A DNA stretch of 64,000 nt from Streptococcus sanguinis SK49 (GTDB lineage: Bacteria > Bacillota > Bacilli > Lactobacillales > Streptococcaceae), in contig NZ_GL890986.1 in NCBI RefSeq assembly GCF_000212815.1, forward strand, positions 609,653 to 673,652, given 5' to 3'. Position 1 is the stretch's first letter; each line of letters opens with the position of its first letter. The position numbers and the translations under genes are program-made. Under the pieces are notes generated by a model, which worked only from the letters and a program-made list of their open reading frames with translations, was not told where the DNA came from and searched no databases. Shown here one piece after another: positions 1 through 8,950 of the stretch.

Positions 1-2
1 AT

Positions 3-38
3 AAAAACAGAAAGAATGTTAAATTCTTTCTGTTTTTT
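3..38. terminator. Bidirectional intrinsic terminator
   Basis: A perfect 13-bp inverted repeat (4-16 with 24-36) has a 7-nt loop. A T-run follows it on the plus strand and an A-run precedes it, so it can end transcription from tag on the minus strand and from whatever gene lies to the left on the plus strand. Confidence 0.85.
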
Positions 39-97
39 ATATCTTTTGCTATTATTCAATAACAGCCCACTCATTTTCCCAATTCAAAAAAGACTAT

Positions 98-658
98 TTA
101 CATTCTAAAATCACACGTCAATAAATGATCATTGATCATGCCAATTGATTGCAAAAAAGCATATATAGTAGTAGAGCCAACAAAAGAAAATCCTTTCTTT
201 TTAAGTTCCTTACTAATCTTATCGGATAGATCTGTTCGAGCGGGTACCTCTTCAATACTGGACCATGAATTTAAAATTGGTTTATTATTTACAAAAGACC
301 AAAGATAGGGATCTAAACCACCGTAATCCTCCTTTAATTTTATATAGGCTTTAGCATTTTTTATAACTGCCTTTATTTTCAGCTTATTTCGTATCACTCT
401 TTGATCACTAAGCAATTCTTCAATCTTTTGCTCGTCATAATTGGAGAGTATTTCAGGATCGAAGTTTTCATAAGCATCTGTCATAGCATCCATTTTTGAT
501 AAAATAGTTTGCCAGCTCAAGCCCGCCTGCTGACCTTCTAAAATCAACATTTTAAAGAGTTTATGCTCGTCATGCACAGGTCGCCCCCATTCATGGTCAT
601 GATAATTTCTCTCAAGCTCACTATTTTCGGCCCAATCGCACCTTTTTATCTCAACCAT
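98..658 (-). CDS. tag: DNA-3-methyladenine glycosylase I
   Basis: Base-excision repair enzyme that removes 3-methyladenine from alkylated DNA in the cytoplasm. The 186-residue length is normal for the Tag family. The N-terminus has the family start KRCDW and then HDHEWGRP; the C-terminus has NDHLLTC. The Cys near residue 7 and the terminal His-x3-Cys are the expected zinc ligands of Tag, and QAGLSW is the conserved helix-hairpin-helix region. The gene ends close to the terminator at 3-38. A pyridoxamine-oxidase-like gene lies 11 nt upstream on the same strand, so the two may be co-transcribed. Intact and confidently assigned. Confidence 0.95.
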   Translation of the reverse strand: MVEIKRCDWAENSELERNYHDHEWGRPVHDEHKLFKMLILEGQQAGLSWQTILSKMDAMTDAYENFDPEILSNYDEQKIEELLSDQRVIRNKLKIKAVIKNAKAYIKLKEDYGGLDPYLWSFVNNKPILNSWSSIEEVPARTDLSDKISKELKKKGFSFVGSTTIYAFLQSIGMINDHLLTCDFRM

Positions 659-669
659 CTATTTTCTCC

Positions 670-1080
670 TTATAGTTTGATTTTCTCAACTTGATTATTA
701 TCTAAGACCAAGAAAGCATCCGAAAAAGATACTTCAAAAAGTTGCAAGGAGTTGCTATGCTGCTCAATAATATCTTGATAATAAGGATACTTCTGGATAA
801 AAACGCTTTTTATATCCTCAATAGAAAGCTGGCTTTCTTTGACACTCCCTTGAATCCGGATATACCTCCCATCACCTTTCGGGACTGTTGTAAGAGCAAT
901 ACGATTATTGATTGCCAGCTCTTGGATTTTATGACTATTTTTAAATGATATAAAGAACAATTTCTTTGTCTCCTCATCATAGTAAAAATTGACAATTCTT
1001 ACATTTGGGATATCCTTTACAGAAGTAGCTAGAGCCATTTCTTTCTGTTCTGCCAATAAGGCCTTAAAATATTGATTCAT
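670..1080 (-). CDS. Pyridoxamine 5'-phosphate oxidase family protein
   Basis: A small flavin-binding split-barrel protein of 136 residues, usually an FMN- or F420-type oxidoreductase of unknown substrate. MALATSVKDIPNVRIVNFYY is the typical first strand pair of the fold and KGDGRYIRIQGSV the central strands. An upstream in-frame start (1134) exists, but the AAAGGAG ribosome site sits just before the ATG at 1080, so that start is preferred. It is divergent from a helix-turn-helix regulator at 1170, which is a natural candidate for its control. The exact reaction cannot be told from sequence. Confidence 0.8.
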   Translation of the reverse strand: MNQYFKALLAEQKEMALATSVKDIPNVRIVNFYYDEETKKLFFISFKNSHKIQELAINNRIALTTVPKGDGRYIRIQGSVKESQLSIEDIKSVFIQKYPYYQDIIEQHSNSLQLFEVSFSDAFLVLDNNQVEKIKL

Positions 1081-1169
1081 ATTTGACTCCTTTATTATTT
1101 TCTCTAAAACTAGTATAATATAAAAAGGTATCATTTTTTGAAACCATTTAATAAAATATGGAGTTTCTC

Positions 1170-1775
1170 ATGAATAAATCTCAAAGAATTAACGATATGC
1201 TTATTTTTCTCAATAAGAAAAGACAATTCAATCTAAAAGATATTATGAATCGATATCATATTTCAAAAAGCACTGCCCTTCGTGATATTGCCAGCCTTGA
1301 AACGTTAGGCATTCCAATTTATTCTGACTTAGGTCGGAATGGCAGTTATAAAATTCTTAGCAACGACTTGTTATCTCCTATTATTTTCTCCATAGATGAA
1401 ATTTCTGCCTTGTATTTTTCCATGCTGACTCTGGAAAACTACAATATGTGCCCTTTTGATATTGACCTGCAAAAATTAAAAGAAAAATTTGAAAACTCGA
1501 TTTCAGAACAGCAGTTAAGCAAGATCACAAAAATTGAGAAAATCCTTCAACCAGAAGTCAGAAAAACGATCAACAACTCTCAGCTGCGAATCATTCTTGA
1601 TATTTTATTGCACAGGCAGGGAGAATTTTTTCCAATTAAGTATGAACAGCAGTCTCTTCAGGTTCAATTTATCAAACTATTTAGCTACAAAGGAGACTGG
1701 TATGTAGAAGTCCTAAATAAAGACACTGGCCAAAAATGGGAACTTTCCTGCCAGTCTATTGACTTTTACCCGTAA
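1170..1775 (+). CDS. HTH (DeoR/YafY-type) transcriptional regulator, short form
   Basis: Residues 1-60 form a winged helix of the HTH_11/DeoR class (SQRINDMLIFLNKKRQFNLK, then STALRDIASLE as the recognition helix). The rest resembles the start of a YafY-type effector region, but the protein is only 201 residues, against about 300 for full WYL regulators. The C-terminus ends with KWELSCQSIDFYP, so this looks like a compact family version rather than a frameshift. The start at 1170 is set by GGAG six bases upstream; the ATG at 1158 has no site. It is divergent from the flavin-type oxidoreductase gene, which it may regulate. Confidence 0.75.
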   Translation: MNKSQRINDMLIFLNKKRQFNLKDIMNRYHISKSTALRDIASLETLGIPIYSDLGRNGSYKILSNDLLSPIIFSIDEISALYFSMLTLENYNMCPFDIDLQKLKEKFENSISEQQLSKITKIEKILQPEVRKTINNSQLRIILDILLHRQGEFFPIKYEQQSLQVQFIKLFSYKGDWYVEVLNKDTGQKWELSCQSIDFYP

Positions 1776-1786
1776 ATTTAACGCAA

Positions 1787-1820
1787 AAAAACCAGCGGTC
1801 TCGAGTCTCCGCTGGTTTCT
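1787..1820. terminator. Bidirectional terminator between the HTH regulator and rpmH
   Basis: Stem ACCAGCGG (1791-1798) pairs with CCGCTGGT (1809-1816), with an A-run before and T-rich sequence after. It lies between convergent genes. Confidence 0.8.
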
Positions 1821-1836
1821 TGATAAATCGTTTGGA

Positions 1837-1971
1837 TTAAGCAGCCAAAACTTTGCGTCCTTTACGACGGCGAGCTGCCAATACACGACGACCGTTTTTA
1901 GTTGACATACGGTGGCGGAAACCATGTTTACGCGCACGACGGATTTTACTTGGTTGATAAGTACGTTTCAC
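1837..1971 (-). CDS. rpmH: 50S ribosomal protein L34
   Basis: The translation is 44 residues, the exact length of bacterial L34, and begins [17 protein letters not shown] and ends [11 protein letters not shown], diagnostic of the family. It is a structural component of the large ribosomal subunit that binds 23S rRNA. The start codon is GTG at 1971, preceded by a strong GAGGAGGT site. A near-consensus promoter lies upstream at 2046-2074. It is separated here from rnpA, its usual neighbour, which lies about 4 kb further up the same strand. Confidence 0.97.
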   Translation of the reverse strand: MKRTYQPSKIRRARKHGFRHRMSTKNGRRVLAARRRKGRKVLAA

Positions 1972-2045
1972 GATGAATACCTCCTCTTAGATTCTTGTAT
2001 TCGTTTAGCCGGCTAGTTGTGATCAGTTACTAAACATACTTTACT

Positions 2046-2074
2046 ATTCTATATGATTCCGAGGCTTTTGTCAA
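2046..2074 (-). promoter_or_regulatory. rpmH promoter
   Basis: On the minus strand TTGACA (2069-2074) and TAGAAT (2046-2051) are separated by exactly 17 bases, followed by a roughly 70-nt leader and a strong ribosome site before rpmH. Confidence 0.8.
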
Positions 2075-2109
2075 TACTTACTTAAATAACTTTCTCTTTG
2101 TAAACGTAA

Positions 2110-2742
2110 TCATAAAGCCCGAGTCGCCTCATAAAAGGGAATCAAAGCTGTCATGGCCTCCTGCAGCTGGGAAAGCACTTGCTCTCTTGAAGCAGCCTGA
2201 GAAAGGGGAATATCGTATTTGACCAAGACCTTACGAACCTGACCGACCACCAGCTGCTGAGTAAGGAGCTGGCGATTTTCCTCTGTTCCTTCAAAACGCT
2301 GACTCACACCATCTATCTGGGCAAAATAATAAGCTGGCGGCTGAATAGGCAACTCCAAGACCCGATTTTGCTTGCTGAGGCTGTACTCATCTTTCTTGCG
2401 CTCCATGAAGCTCACCTCCAGCGACACTCCAAAATCTTCTGCAGTTCCATACAAGCGCAGGGCAAACATCGGTTCTGTGATTTCCCCATAGCCTTTAAGA
2501 TAATTCCAAAAATGGGGCCGCAGTATCTGCGCCTGATTCATCCACTGGCTGGTTCGCTCCAAGGTCAGCTTGGGATAGAGGATCTGAAAATCCTTGACTA
2601 GTGCCGCAAACTCCTTTCGTGCCGCCTGCCCCTTAGCTCTCAACTCCAACATAGACTCACGCAGCTGCCCTGCCTTGTCTGGAGATATATACTTAGCCCC
2701 TTGATGAGGCAGATAACTTTCAATAGCTGGAAAAAGTGACAT
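2110..2742 (-). CDS. Uncharacterised cytosolic protein, 210 residues
   Basis: I do not recognise this family with certainty. The protein has no signal peptide or membrane segment. Residues 20-55 are a charged helix, and the middle (FWNYLKGYGEITEPMFALRL then GVSLEVSFMERK) reads as an alpha/beta domain with a beta-hairpin. The C-terminal 60 residues are helical. The ATG has an AAAGGA site. It follows a lipoprotein gene by 14 nt on the same strand, so the two are probably co-transcribed. No catalytic motif is evident. Confidence 0.6.
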   Translation of the reverse strand: MSLFPAIESYLPHQGAKYISPDKAGQLRESMLELRAKGQAARKEFAALVKDFQILYPKLTLERTSQWMNQAQILRPHFWNYLKGYGEITEPMFALRLYGTAEDFGVSLEVSFMERKKDEYSLSKQNRVLELPIQPPAYYFAQIDGVSQRFEGTEENRQLLTQQLVVGQVRKVLVKYDIPLSQAASREQVLSQLQEAMTALIPFYEATRAL

Positions 2743-2756
2743 AAAAAATCCTTTCT

Positions 2757-3767
2757 TTACTCTCTATAATAGAAAACCTCAGGCTTATCAACAACAACAC
2801 TCTGAGTTATAAGAATTCGATCTTGTTTTTTATTAGAAGCATCTGCTATCGTTTGATCATCCGCAGTCACAGACATATCAACACCTGCTGGAATAAATAA
2901 GATGGCTGCACCCGGACCTCCAGAGGATACTCCACCTTGTAAATAAGAATCAATCATTCTAAAATTATTTCCCAATTTTAGGTCGTTATTAACCAAGCCA
3001 TTTTTATCAAATACTAATTCACTCCCCTTCCCATTTCTCCATCTACCTTCAATACTAGTATAATCTCCTTTTTGGATGGCTTCCAAATCCAATTGAGGCG
3101 AACTACTTTGTTCTTTGCGATTTTCAACACTTGTCGTTGCTTGATAGTCTTCTATGTCTTTCCACTTTAACGAAGATAGATCAACTTCTTTTTTAGAAGC
3201 TAACCCAAAAACTGAATCTACGCTTTTTTCAGAATTTGAATCTACACCTGCTATTTGAAAATCTGCTTCTTTTAGCACATCTATACCACTATTATCAGAT
3301 CTCAGTCGATAAAGATAACCCTTAGCATCAGGACTTAGAGAGTGCCATTGAGCATAAAAGACTGTTCCATCTGTATATATTGTGGCGCTTTCTCGACTTC
3401 CACCTGCTGAAGCTACTTTTGATTGAGCTAAATAAGTTGATGTTCCTTGATTCAAATAATAAATAGCCGCTAAATAATAAGCCCCGTCAGAATGATGTCC
3501 TGTGATTAGTTCATTCGTCCCATTTTTATCAATATCATAGAATGTGTATATCTGCGCACGGCCTTCAGAAGTATCTTTTGTTAATTTCTCCAAAGTCGAA
3601 GCATATAATTTTTCATCTTGTTCTACTGAAATTGAAGAACTCTTTTGCTCTTTATCCAATGCACTCTTACTCGAATCAGGAGTATTATCCTGATTCTCTA
3701 TTTTCTTTTGGCCACAGGCAGCAAGTAATGCTAACCCTAAAATAATTAGAAAAACTCTCTTCTTCAT
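2757..3767 (-). CDS. Lipoprotein with C-terminal DUF6287-like domain
   Basis: The start at 3767 is set by an AGGAGA site; it gives a signal peptide MKKRVFLIILGLALLAACG with lipobox LLAAC, so a lipid-anchored surface protein of 336 residues. After a Ser/Lys/Gln-rich linker there is a region (FYDIDKNGTNELITG, FYAQWHSL) like surface proteins that report on cell contents, then a C-terminal module beginning DLEAIQKGDYTSIEGRWRN and ending RILITQSVVVDKPEVFYY. The same module closes the lipoprotein at 8951-9586, and a looser version occurs at 55857-56531. Function unknown. Confidence 0.8.
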   Translation of the reverse strand: MKKRVFLIILGLALLAACGQKKIENQDNTPDSSKSALDKEQKSSSISVEQDEKLYASTLEKLTKDTSEGRAQIYTFYDIDKNGTNELITGHHSDGAYYLAAIYYLNQGTSTYLAQSKVASAGGSRESATIYTDGTVFYAQWHSLSPDAKGYLYRLRSDNSGIDVLKEADFQIAGVDSNSEKSVDSVFGLASKKEVDLSSLKWKDIEDYQATTSVENRKEQSSSPQLDLEAIQKGDYTSIEGRWRNGKGSELVFDKNGLVNNDLKLGNNFRMIDSYLQGGVSSGGPGAAILFIPAGVDMSVTADDQTIADASNKKQDRILITQSVVVDKPEVFYYRE

Positions 3768-3793
3768 AATTCTTTCTCCTAGTTTATTACTAC

Positions 3794-3814
3794 AAAAACC
3801 AGCATCTCTGCTGG
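3794..3814 (-). terminator. Terminator after jag
   Basis: CCAGCA-GAGA-TGCTGG on the minus strand (3799-3814), followed by TTTTTG. It ends the rnpA-yidC-jag unit just before the lipoprotein gene. Confidence 0.8.
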
Positions 3815-3822
3815 CTTTCTTT

Positions 3823-4848
3823 TTATTCGCTATCAATATCCACGACGACATAGCGGTTAGGCTCGTCGCCTTCGGAATAGCTAGTCACGCCATCGATGCG
3901 AGAGATGATGCGGTGGATAATTTTGCGCTCGCTGTTAGACATAGGGTCAGTGTGCTGACCGCGTCGGTCTTCCAAAGCCCGCTGAGCCAGTTTCTGCGCA
4001 TAGCTTTGCAGCACTTCTGCCCGATGCTCAACATAATCATTGACATTAATAGAAATGTAGAAGCTCTTAGAATATTGGTTATAAAGATAGTTTTGTGCCA
4101 ATAGCTGCAGAGCTTTCAAGACTTTTCCGTGGTAGCCAATCACGCGCCCTGGTTCATTGGTATCAATCTGCATGTTAATGGTACGACGATTGTGACTGCT
4201 GGAAATGCCCGCTTCCACATCCATCTCATCCACGATTTTCTGAACATAGTTCGTTACGTTGTCAACCACTTCTTCAATATCGTAGTCTGCTTCGACTTGG
4301 ATACCTAAGTCAGCAAAAGAGCTTTCTTCTGTTTCTGTCGGTTCAGCCTTGTCTTTAGCTGCTTGTTCAAAAGAGATAACCTTGCTATCGTCCGCTTCTG
4401 CTTGAGCAATTGACTCATCAATAGCTTGGTTGGTCTTGAGAAGATCAATGGTGCCAGTCTCTTCTAAAATCGTATTGGCTTGCTTGTCATTTTTGAGTAT
4501 TTCAGCCTTGACCTCATCTGAGATAACTTCGCCTTCGCCTTCGACCTTCTTGATGGCAGCTACCACACGGCCCAAATCAACCGTTGCTTCACTGACAGAC
4601 TGCACAGGCTCATTCTGAGCGTTAATCTCTTCGGGAACACCTTTTACAGCCTTTTGATTGGCCTTGACAACTGTCGTCTCAGCAATCGGTTCGACATCCA
4701 CCTGAGCTGGCTTCTTGCCAAACAGACCTAAAAAGCCTTTTTTCTCACGAGAAATAACAGTGATATGCGCTCTCATACGTGGAATATCCAACGTTTTCAA
4801 ACCATTTTGAATGGCTTCTTCAACACTTGCTCCTGTAAAAATAACCAT
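3823..4848 (-). CDS. jag: RNA-binding protein Jag/KhpB (SpoIIIJ-associated)
   Basis: A cytosolic RNA-binding regulator that in streptococci works with KhpA and influences cell elongation and division. Residues 1-50 form the Jag_N domain (MVIFTGASVEEAIQNGLK, then KKGFLGLFGKKPAQVDV). A long acidic linker follows. The C-terminal third has a KH domain (INMQIDTNEPGRVIGYHGKV, with the GxxG loop region at IGYHGK) and an R3H domain (RRGQHTDPMSNSERKIIHR). The 341-residue length is usual for streptococci, whose linker is longer than in Bacillus. AAGGAGG precedes the ATG. It follows yidC by 21 nt, the standard operon arrangement. Confidence 0.95.
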   Translation of the reverse strand: MVIFTGASVEEAIQNGLKTLDIPRMRAHITVISREKKGFLGLFGKKPAQVDVEPIAETTVVKANQKAVKGVPEEINAQNEPVQSVSEATVDLGRVVAAIKKVEGEGEVISDEVKAEILKNDKQANTILEETGTIDLLKTNQAIDESIAQAEADDSKVISFEQAAKDKAEPTETEESSFADLGIQVEADYDIEEVVDNVTNYVQKIVDEMDVEAGISSSHNRRTINMQIDTNEPGRVIGYHGKVLKALQLLAQNYLYNQYSKSFYISINVNDYVEHRAEVLQSYAQKLAQRALEDRRGQHTDPMSNSERKIIHRIISRIDGVTSYSEGDEPNRYVVVDIDSE

Positions 4849-4869
4849 TGCAAGAGTCCTCCTTCTTAC

Positions 4870-5685
4870 TTACTTTTTCTTTTTCTGTGCTTTTTTCAGG
4901 GCACGTTTCTTTTTCTGTTCCAATTGACGCTCTGACCGTTCCCTGGCTTCCCGCTCGGCAATGATTTTAAAAGGATTGCTCAGCAGCAAGGTCTGAACCA
5001 CCTGATAAGCATTTGAGACTGCCCAGTAGAGGGCCACCCCACTCGCTGCATAGAGGGCAAAAAAGAAAATCACAACTGGCATCAGGTACATCATGACTGT
5101 CATCCCGCCATTTCTCTCAGGCAAGGCCTTGTTTGAAAGCCAAGTACTGAAGAAAGTGAAGAGAGCCGCCAACAGCGGAAGAATAAAGGTCGGATCTGTC
5201 GCTCCTAGATTGAGCCAGAGGAAGTGACCTGTTTTCATAAAATCAACCCGAGTCAGGGCTTGAAACAGAGCCAAGAGCACTGGCATCTGGATAAAGAGCG
5301 GAATGAATGAGGCATAGGGATTGACACCCTTTTCTTTGTAGAGTTTTTGCGTTTCCTCAGCCAAGGCTGTTCTGCTCTCCATATCCTTGCCAGGATACTT
5401 TTCCTGCAGTTGTTTGATATGCGGCTGCACTTCCTGCAGCTTGCGCGAAGAAGTCGTCTGAAATTGGAAGACCGGCAGGAGAACTGTCCGGATAATCAAG
5501 GTAAAGAGAATAATCCCAATTCCCTTGCTTCCGCCAAAGGATAGAAAACGAATGGTGTCCGCAAAGAAATAGACCAACTTCTCCCAAAAGCCATGTGAAT
5601 CGGCCGTTACTTGAGTGGTTCCGCAGGCTGTGAGAAAGAGCAGCGAGGCGACCAGTAAAATCCCTAATTTACTTTTCTGTTTCAC
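4870..5685 (-). CDS. yidC: Membrane protein insertase YidC/Oxa1 (lipoprotein form)
   Basis: Inserts and folds inner-membrane proteins with or without the Sec translocon. The signal sequence [17 protein letters not shown] has a lipobox, and the Oxa1 core with five membrane segments follows, with a Lys/Arg-rich cytosolic tail ending [14 protein letters not shown] place the start at the GTG at 5685: AGGAAGGA lies seven bases before it, while the upstream TTG at 5715 has no good site. With this start the gene overlaps the end of rnpA by 17 nt. The length, 271 residues, fits the family. Confidence 0.95.
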   Translation of the reverse strand: MKQKSKLGILLVASLLFLTACGTTQVTADSHGFWEKLVYFFADTIRFLSFGGSKGIGIILFTLIIRTVLLPVFQFQTTSSRKLQEVQPHIKQLQEKYPGKDMESRTALAEETQKLYKEKGVNPYASFIPLFIQMPVLLALFQALTRVDFMKTGHFLWLNLGATDPTFILPLLAALFTFFSTWLSNKALPERNGGMTVMMYLMPVVIFFFALYAASGVALYWAVSNAYQVVQTLLLSNPFKIIAEREARERSERQLEQKKKRALKKAQKKKK

Positions 5686-6028
5686 AAATGAATCCTTCCT
5701 GATAAAGTTTAGCAATTTTTAACACATGCAATAAATTTTGTTCAACTTGGTGGTAGTCCAGCTCCTCTACTCCTTTGCGAGCAATAACTACGAAGTCTGC
5801 CTGGACTAACTGTTTCTGATGCTGCATCAAGACATGGCGGATTTTTCTTTTAATACGATTACGAACCACTGCATTCCCCAGCTTTTTACTGACCGAAATT
5901 CCAACCCGAAAATGCTTTTGCTCTTTTTCTAACATGTAAACGACAAATTTTCGATTAGCAAAACTCTGTCCACTTTTAAAAATCGCATTAAAATCTTTTT
6001 CGCTCTTGACGCGATAGTTTTTTCTCAA
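5669..6028 (-). CDS. rnpA: Ribonuclease P protein component
   Basis: Protein subunit of RNase P, which removes 5' leaders from tRNA precursors together with the rnpB RNA. The 119-residue sequence has the RNR signature ([13 protein letters not shown]) and the N-terminal [15 protein letters not shown]. The start codon is TTG at 6028, with GGAG seven bases upstream. Its 3' end overlaps yidC. A promoter (6059-6086) directly upstream separates it from the arginine genes. Confidence 0.97.
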   Translation of the reverse strand: MRKNYRVKSEKDFNAIFKSGQSFANRKFVVYMLEKEQKHFRVGISVSKKLGNAVVRNRIKRKIRHVLMQHQKQLVQADFVVIARKGVEELDYHQVEQNLLHVLKIAKLYQEGFICETEK

Positions 6029-6058
6029 AACTCAACTCCATCCACCAAAATTATATCT

Positions 6059-6086
6059 ATTATACCATATTTTTCGAAAATGCCAA
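6059..6086 (-). promoter_or_regulatory. rnpA-yidC-jag promoter
   Basis: Minus strand TTGGCA (6081-6086), 16-base spacer, and TATAAT (6059-6064) with an extended TGG in front of the -10. Confidence 0.75.
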
Positions 6087-6142
6087 TAAGTCCTGCTATG
6101 ACGCTGGTTTTGCAAATATTTAAAAGGTTGATTCACTTAAAA

Positions 6143-6167
6143 AACACCGCAATTTCTTTGCGGCGTT
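6143..6167 (-). terminator. argGH operon terminator
   Basis: A hairpin of about 9 bp (ACGCCGCAA with TTGCGGTGT, one G-T pair) is followed by a T-run on the minus strand, ten bases after argH ends. Confidence 0.8.
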
Positions 6168-6176
6168 CCCTATATC

Positions 6177-7562
6177 TTATCCCTTTTTCAGCTGTTTCTT
6201 CGCTCTTTCCAACTCCTGACGGATCTGTGCAAATCCTGTCCCGCCAAGGGAATTCCGCTTTTGTACAGCGGTCTGCGACTCAAGCGCTTGATAAATATCT
6301 TCCCCAATCAGCGACGACACTTCCTGATAACGGCTCAGCGGGATATCCTGTAGATAATAGCCTGCCTTGCTGCATTCCAGCACCAACTTTCCGACAATCT
6401 CATGGGCTTCCCGGAAAGGCAGTCCTTTCTTGGCCAGATAGTCAGCCAATTCTGTCGCATTGGAGAAGTCTTGCTGGGTTGAAACCAGCATTTTTTCCTT
6501 ATTGACTGTCATACTAGACAGCATACCCGCCATAATATCCAGCGATTTTTGGATAGTATCTACTGTATCGAACATGCCTTCCTTGTCTTCCTGCAGGTCC
6601 TTATTATAGGCCAAGGGCAGGGATTTCATAACCGTCAGAAGACTGAAGAGATGGCCATAGACCCGGCCGCTCTTACCCCGAATCAGCTCCGCCATGTCCG
6701 GATTTTTCTTTTGCGGCATAATGGATGATCCTGTACTAAAGGTGTCTGACAGACTGACAAAGCCATATTCATAGCTGCACCAGTTAATCAGCTCCTCGCA
6801 GAGACGAGACAGATGCATGATGAGAATGCTGCTGTTAGATAGAAATTCCAAGATAAAGTCTCGATCACTTACCGCATCCAAGGAATTGTGGTAAATACCT
6901 TTGAAGCCCAATAAATCAGCCGTCAGCTCCCTGTCAATCGGAAATGTTGTCCCCGCCAGAGCCGCTGCTCCTAAAGGAGACAAATCCGTATGCTCCAGAT
7001 TAAAGGCAAGGCGCTGACTATCACGGCTGAACATCTGATAATAGGCCAGCAGATGATGGGCAAAGCTAATCGGCTGGGCATGCTGAAGATGGGTATAGCC
7101 TGGCATAATAGTCTCTACATGCTCCTCAGCCAAGTCCAGCAGCACCTGGCGCAAATTCAAGAGTTTATACGCAATCTGACCGAGCTGATCCTTGAGATAA
7201 AGGTGCATATCTGTCGCCACCTGGTCATTACGAGAGCGAGCCGTATGAAGCTTGCCAGCTACTGGCCCAATCTCCTCAGTCAGAAGAGCCTCCATATTCA
7301 TATGAATATCTTCATTCCGCACATCAAACTCAAGCTCTCCAGATTCATAACGCGCCAACAGCTTTTCCAAGCCTGCCTGAATAGCAGCTGCTTCCTCTGG
7401 AGCAATGATTCCCGTCTGTCCCAGCATTTTGACATGGGCTAGGCTGCCCTGCAGATCATAAGGAGCCAGACGATAGTCAAAGCCAATGCTGGCACCAAAT
7501 TCTTCTACCCAGCCTTCCAGAGAGGCTTCAAAACGTCCGCCCCACAGTTTATGATTCACCAT
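6177..7562 (-). CDS. argH: Argininosuccinate lyase
   Basis: Last step of arginine synthesis: splits argininosuccinate into arginine and fumarate. The 461-residue protein begins [18 protein letters not shown] and carries the fumarase/aspartase superfamily signature [19 protein letters not shown] with the catalytic Ser, plus [24 protein letters not shown] precedes the ATG. It is 14 nt downstream of argG on the same strand, and a terminator follows it, so argG-argH form a two-gene operon. Confidence 0.98.
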   Translation of the reverse strand: MVNHKLWGGRFEASLEGWVEEFGASIGFDYRLAPYDLQGSLAHVKMLGQTGIIAPEEAAAIQAGLEKLLARYESGELEFDVRNEDIHMNMEALLTEEIGPVAGKLHTARSRNDQVATDMHLYLKDQLGQIAYKLLNLRQVLLDLAEEHVETIMPGYTHLQHAQPISFAHHLLAYYQMFSRDSQRLAFNLEHTDLSPLGAAALAGTTFPIDRELTADLLGFKGIYHNSLDAVSDRDFILEFLSNSSILIMHLSRLCEELINWCSYEYGFVSLSDTFSTGSSIMPQKKNPDMAELIRGKSGRVYGHLFSLLTVMKSLPLAYNKDLQEDKEGMFDTVDTIQKSLDIMAGMLSSMTVNKEKMLVSTQQDFSNATELADYLAKKGLPFREAHEIVGKLVLECSKAGYYLQDIPLSRYQEVSSLIGEDIYQALESQTAVQKRNSLGGTGFAQIRQELERAKKQLKKG

Positions 7563-7576
7563 AGGAAAGCCCCTTT

Positions 7577-8776
7577 CTATTTGTCCTTGTGAGCCTGAAC
7601 CTCTGCGTGAACCTTAGACGGAAGCCCCCATAGCTTGATAAAGCCAATTGCGGCATCCTGATCAAAAGTATCTGCACTGGTATAGGTAGCCAGACTTTCA
7701 TCGTAGAGAGAATTGTCAGACTTACGCGCTACGACTGTTGCAGAGCCCTTATAAAGCTTCACTTTAGCTGTGCCATTGACCACCTGCTGAGTGGACTTAA
7801 GGTAGGCAATCAAAGCTTCTGTCGCTGGATTAAACCAGAGGCCATTATAGATGAGATTGGACAGTTCATTTTCGATAATCGGCTTGAAATGGGCCAGTTC
7901 TCTGACTAGAGTCAGATCCTCGATTTCCTTGTGGGCAGCCAAGAGAGTCACCGCCCCAGGGCATTCATAGATTTCCCGAGACTTAATCCCTACCAAACGG
8001 TTTTCCACATGGTCAATCCGTCCAACACCGTGCTGTCCAGCTAAGTCATTTAGCTCAAGGATCAAGTCCGCAAGCTTCATCTTTTTGCCATCTAAAGCAA
8101 CTGGCACACCTGCCTCAAAGTCAATATTTACATAGACTGGGCTGTCTGGCGCTGCTTCTGGTGCAACCGTCAAATCATAGGCATCTTCCGGTGCTTCATT
8201 CCAAGGATTTTCCAAGACTCCGCACTCATTGGCCCGTCCCCAAAGGTTTTGATCGACTGAGTAAGGACTATCCAGATCTGCAGGAATTGGCACACCATTA
8301 GCTTTGGCGTAATTAATTTCTTCTTCCCGAGACCATTTCCACTCCCGAACCGGAGCAATGACATTGAGACTGGGATCCAGGGAGGCGATAGCCACTTCAA
8401 AACGTACCTGATCGTTTCCTTTTCCGGTACAGCCATGGGCAATGGTTGTCGCCCCCGTCTTGTGGGCAATTTCAACCAATTTCTTAGAAATCAAAGGTCG
8501 GCTCAGAGCGGACACTAGAGGATATTTTCGTTCGTAGAAGGTGTGTCCTTGCAGAGCAACCAAGACGTAGTCTTCTGCAAACTCATCTTTAACATCAATA
8601 ACATGTGATTCGATAGCGCCAACTTTCAGCGCCTTGTCATGAATGAAATCCAAATCATTTCCTTCACCTACGTCCATACAGACCGCGATCACATCATAAT
8701 CCTTGTTCAGCCAAGTAATGGCCACTGAAGTGTCCAAGCCGCCGGAATATGCTAAAATGACTTTCTCTTTAACCAT
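7577..8776 (-). CDS. argG: Argininosuccinate synthase
   Basis: Joins citrulline and aspartate using ATP to give argininosuccinate. The 399-residue protein starts with the PP-loop ATP-binding motif [15 protein letters not shown] and contains [15 protein letters not shown], both diagnostic. First gene of the argGH operon, with a near-consensus promoter at 8814-8842 and a candidate ArgR operator further upstream. No other arginine genes are in the window. Confidence 0.98.
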   Translation of the reverse strand: MVKEKVILAYSGGLDTSVAITWLNKDYDVIAVCMDVGEGNDLDFIHDKALKVGAIESHVIDVKDEFAEDYVLVALQGHTFYERKYPLVSALSRPLISKKLVEIAHKTGATTIAHGCTGKGNDQVRFEVAIASLDPSLNVIAPVREWKWSREEEINYAKANGVPIPADLDSPYSVDQNLWGRANECGVLENPWNEAPEDAYDLTVAPEAAPDSPVYVNIDFEAGVPVALDGKKMKLADLILELNDLAGQHGVGRIDHVENRLVGIKSREIYECPGAVTLLAAHKEIEDLTLVRELAHFKPIIENELSNLIYNGLWFNPATEALIAYLKSTQQVVNGTAKVKLYKGSATVVARKSDNSLYDESLATYTSADTFDQDAAIGFIKLWGLPSKVHAEVQAHKDK

Positions 8777-8813
8777 ATGATTACCTCTATCCTTCTACAT
8801 TTTATTTTTAAAC

Positions 8814-8842
8814 ATTCTACTGTATGAAAATGCGATTGTCAA
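8814..8842 (-). promoter_or_regulatory. argGH promoter
   Basis: Minus strand TTGACA (8837-8842) and TAGAAT (8814-8819) with an exact 17-base spacer, followed by the argG leader and a GAGGT site. Confidence 0.85.
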
Positions 8843-8879
8843 GAGAAATTTTAATATTTATTAAAATAAAAGCGTTTTA

Positions 8880-8898
8880 TCGATTTTTATTCAAAATC
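8880..8898 (-). promoter_or_regulatory. Candidate ArgR/AhrC operator upstream of argG
   Basis: The minus-strand sequence TTTTGAATAAAAATCGAT resembles the Gram-positive ARG box core TGAATAAAAAT. It lies about 40 bases upstream of the -35 of argG. Sequence match only; ArgR-type control of argGH is well established in related bacteria. Confidence 0.4.
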
Positions 8899-8925
8899 AA
8901 TATATTATATACTGGACTCAAAATA

Positions 8926-8949
8926 AGAAAAAAGAGTCCGTCAAGACTC
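8926..8949 (-). terminator. Terminator after DUF6287 lipoprotein
   Basis: GAGTC-TTGACG-GACTC followed by TTTTTTC on the minus strand, overlapping the end region of the lipoprotein gene. Confidence 0.7.
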
Positions 8950-8950
8950 C

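Noticed and set aside
6080..6505. 141-codon open frame opposite argH
   Set aside because: Shadow of argH on the other strand; no ribosome site, and it crosses the argGH terminator.
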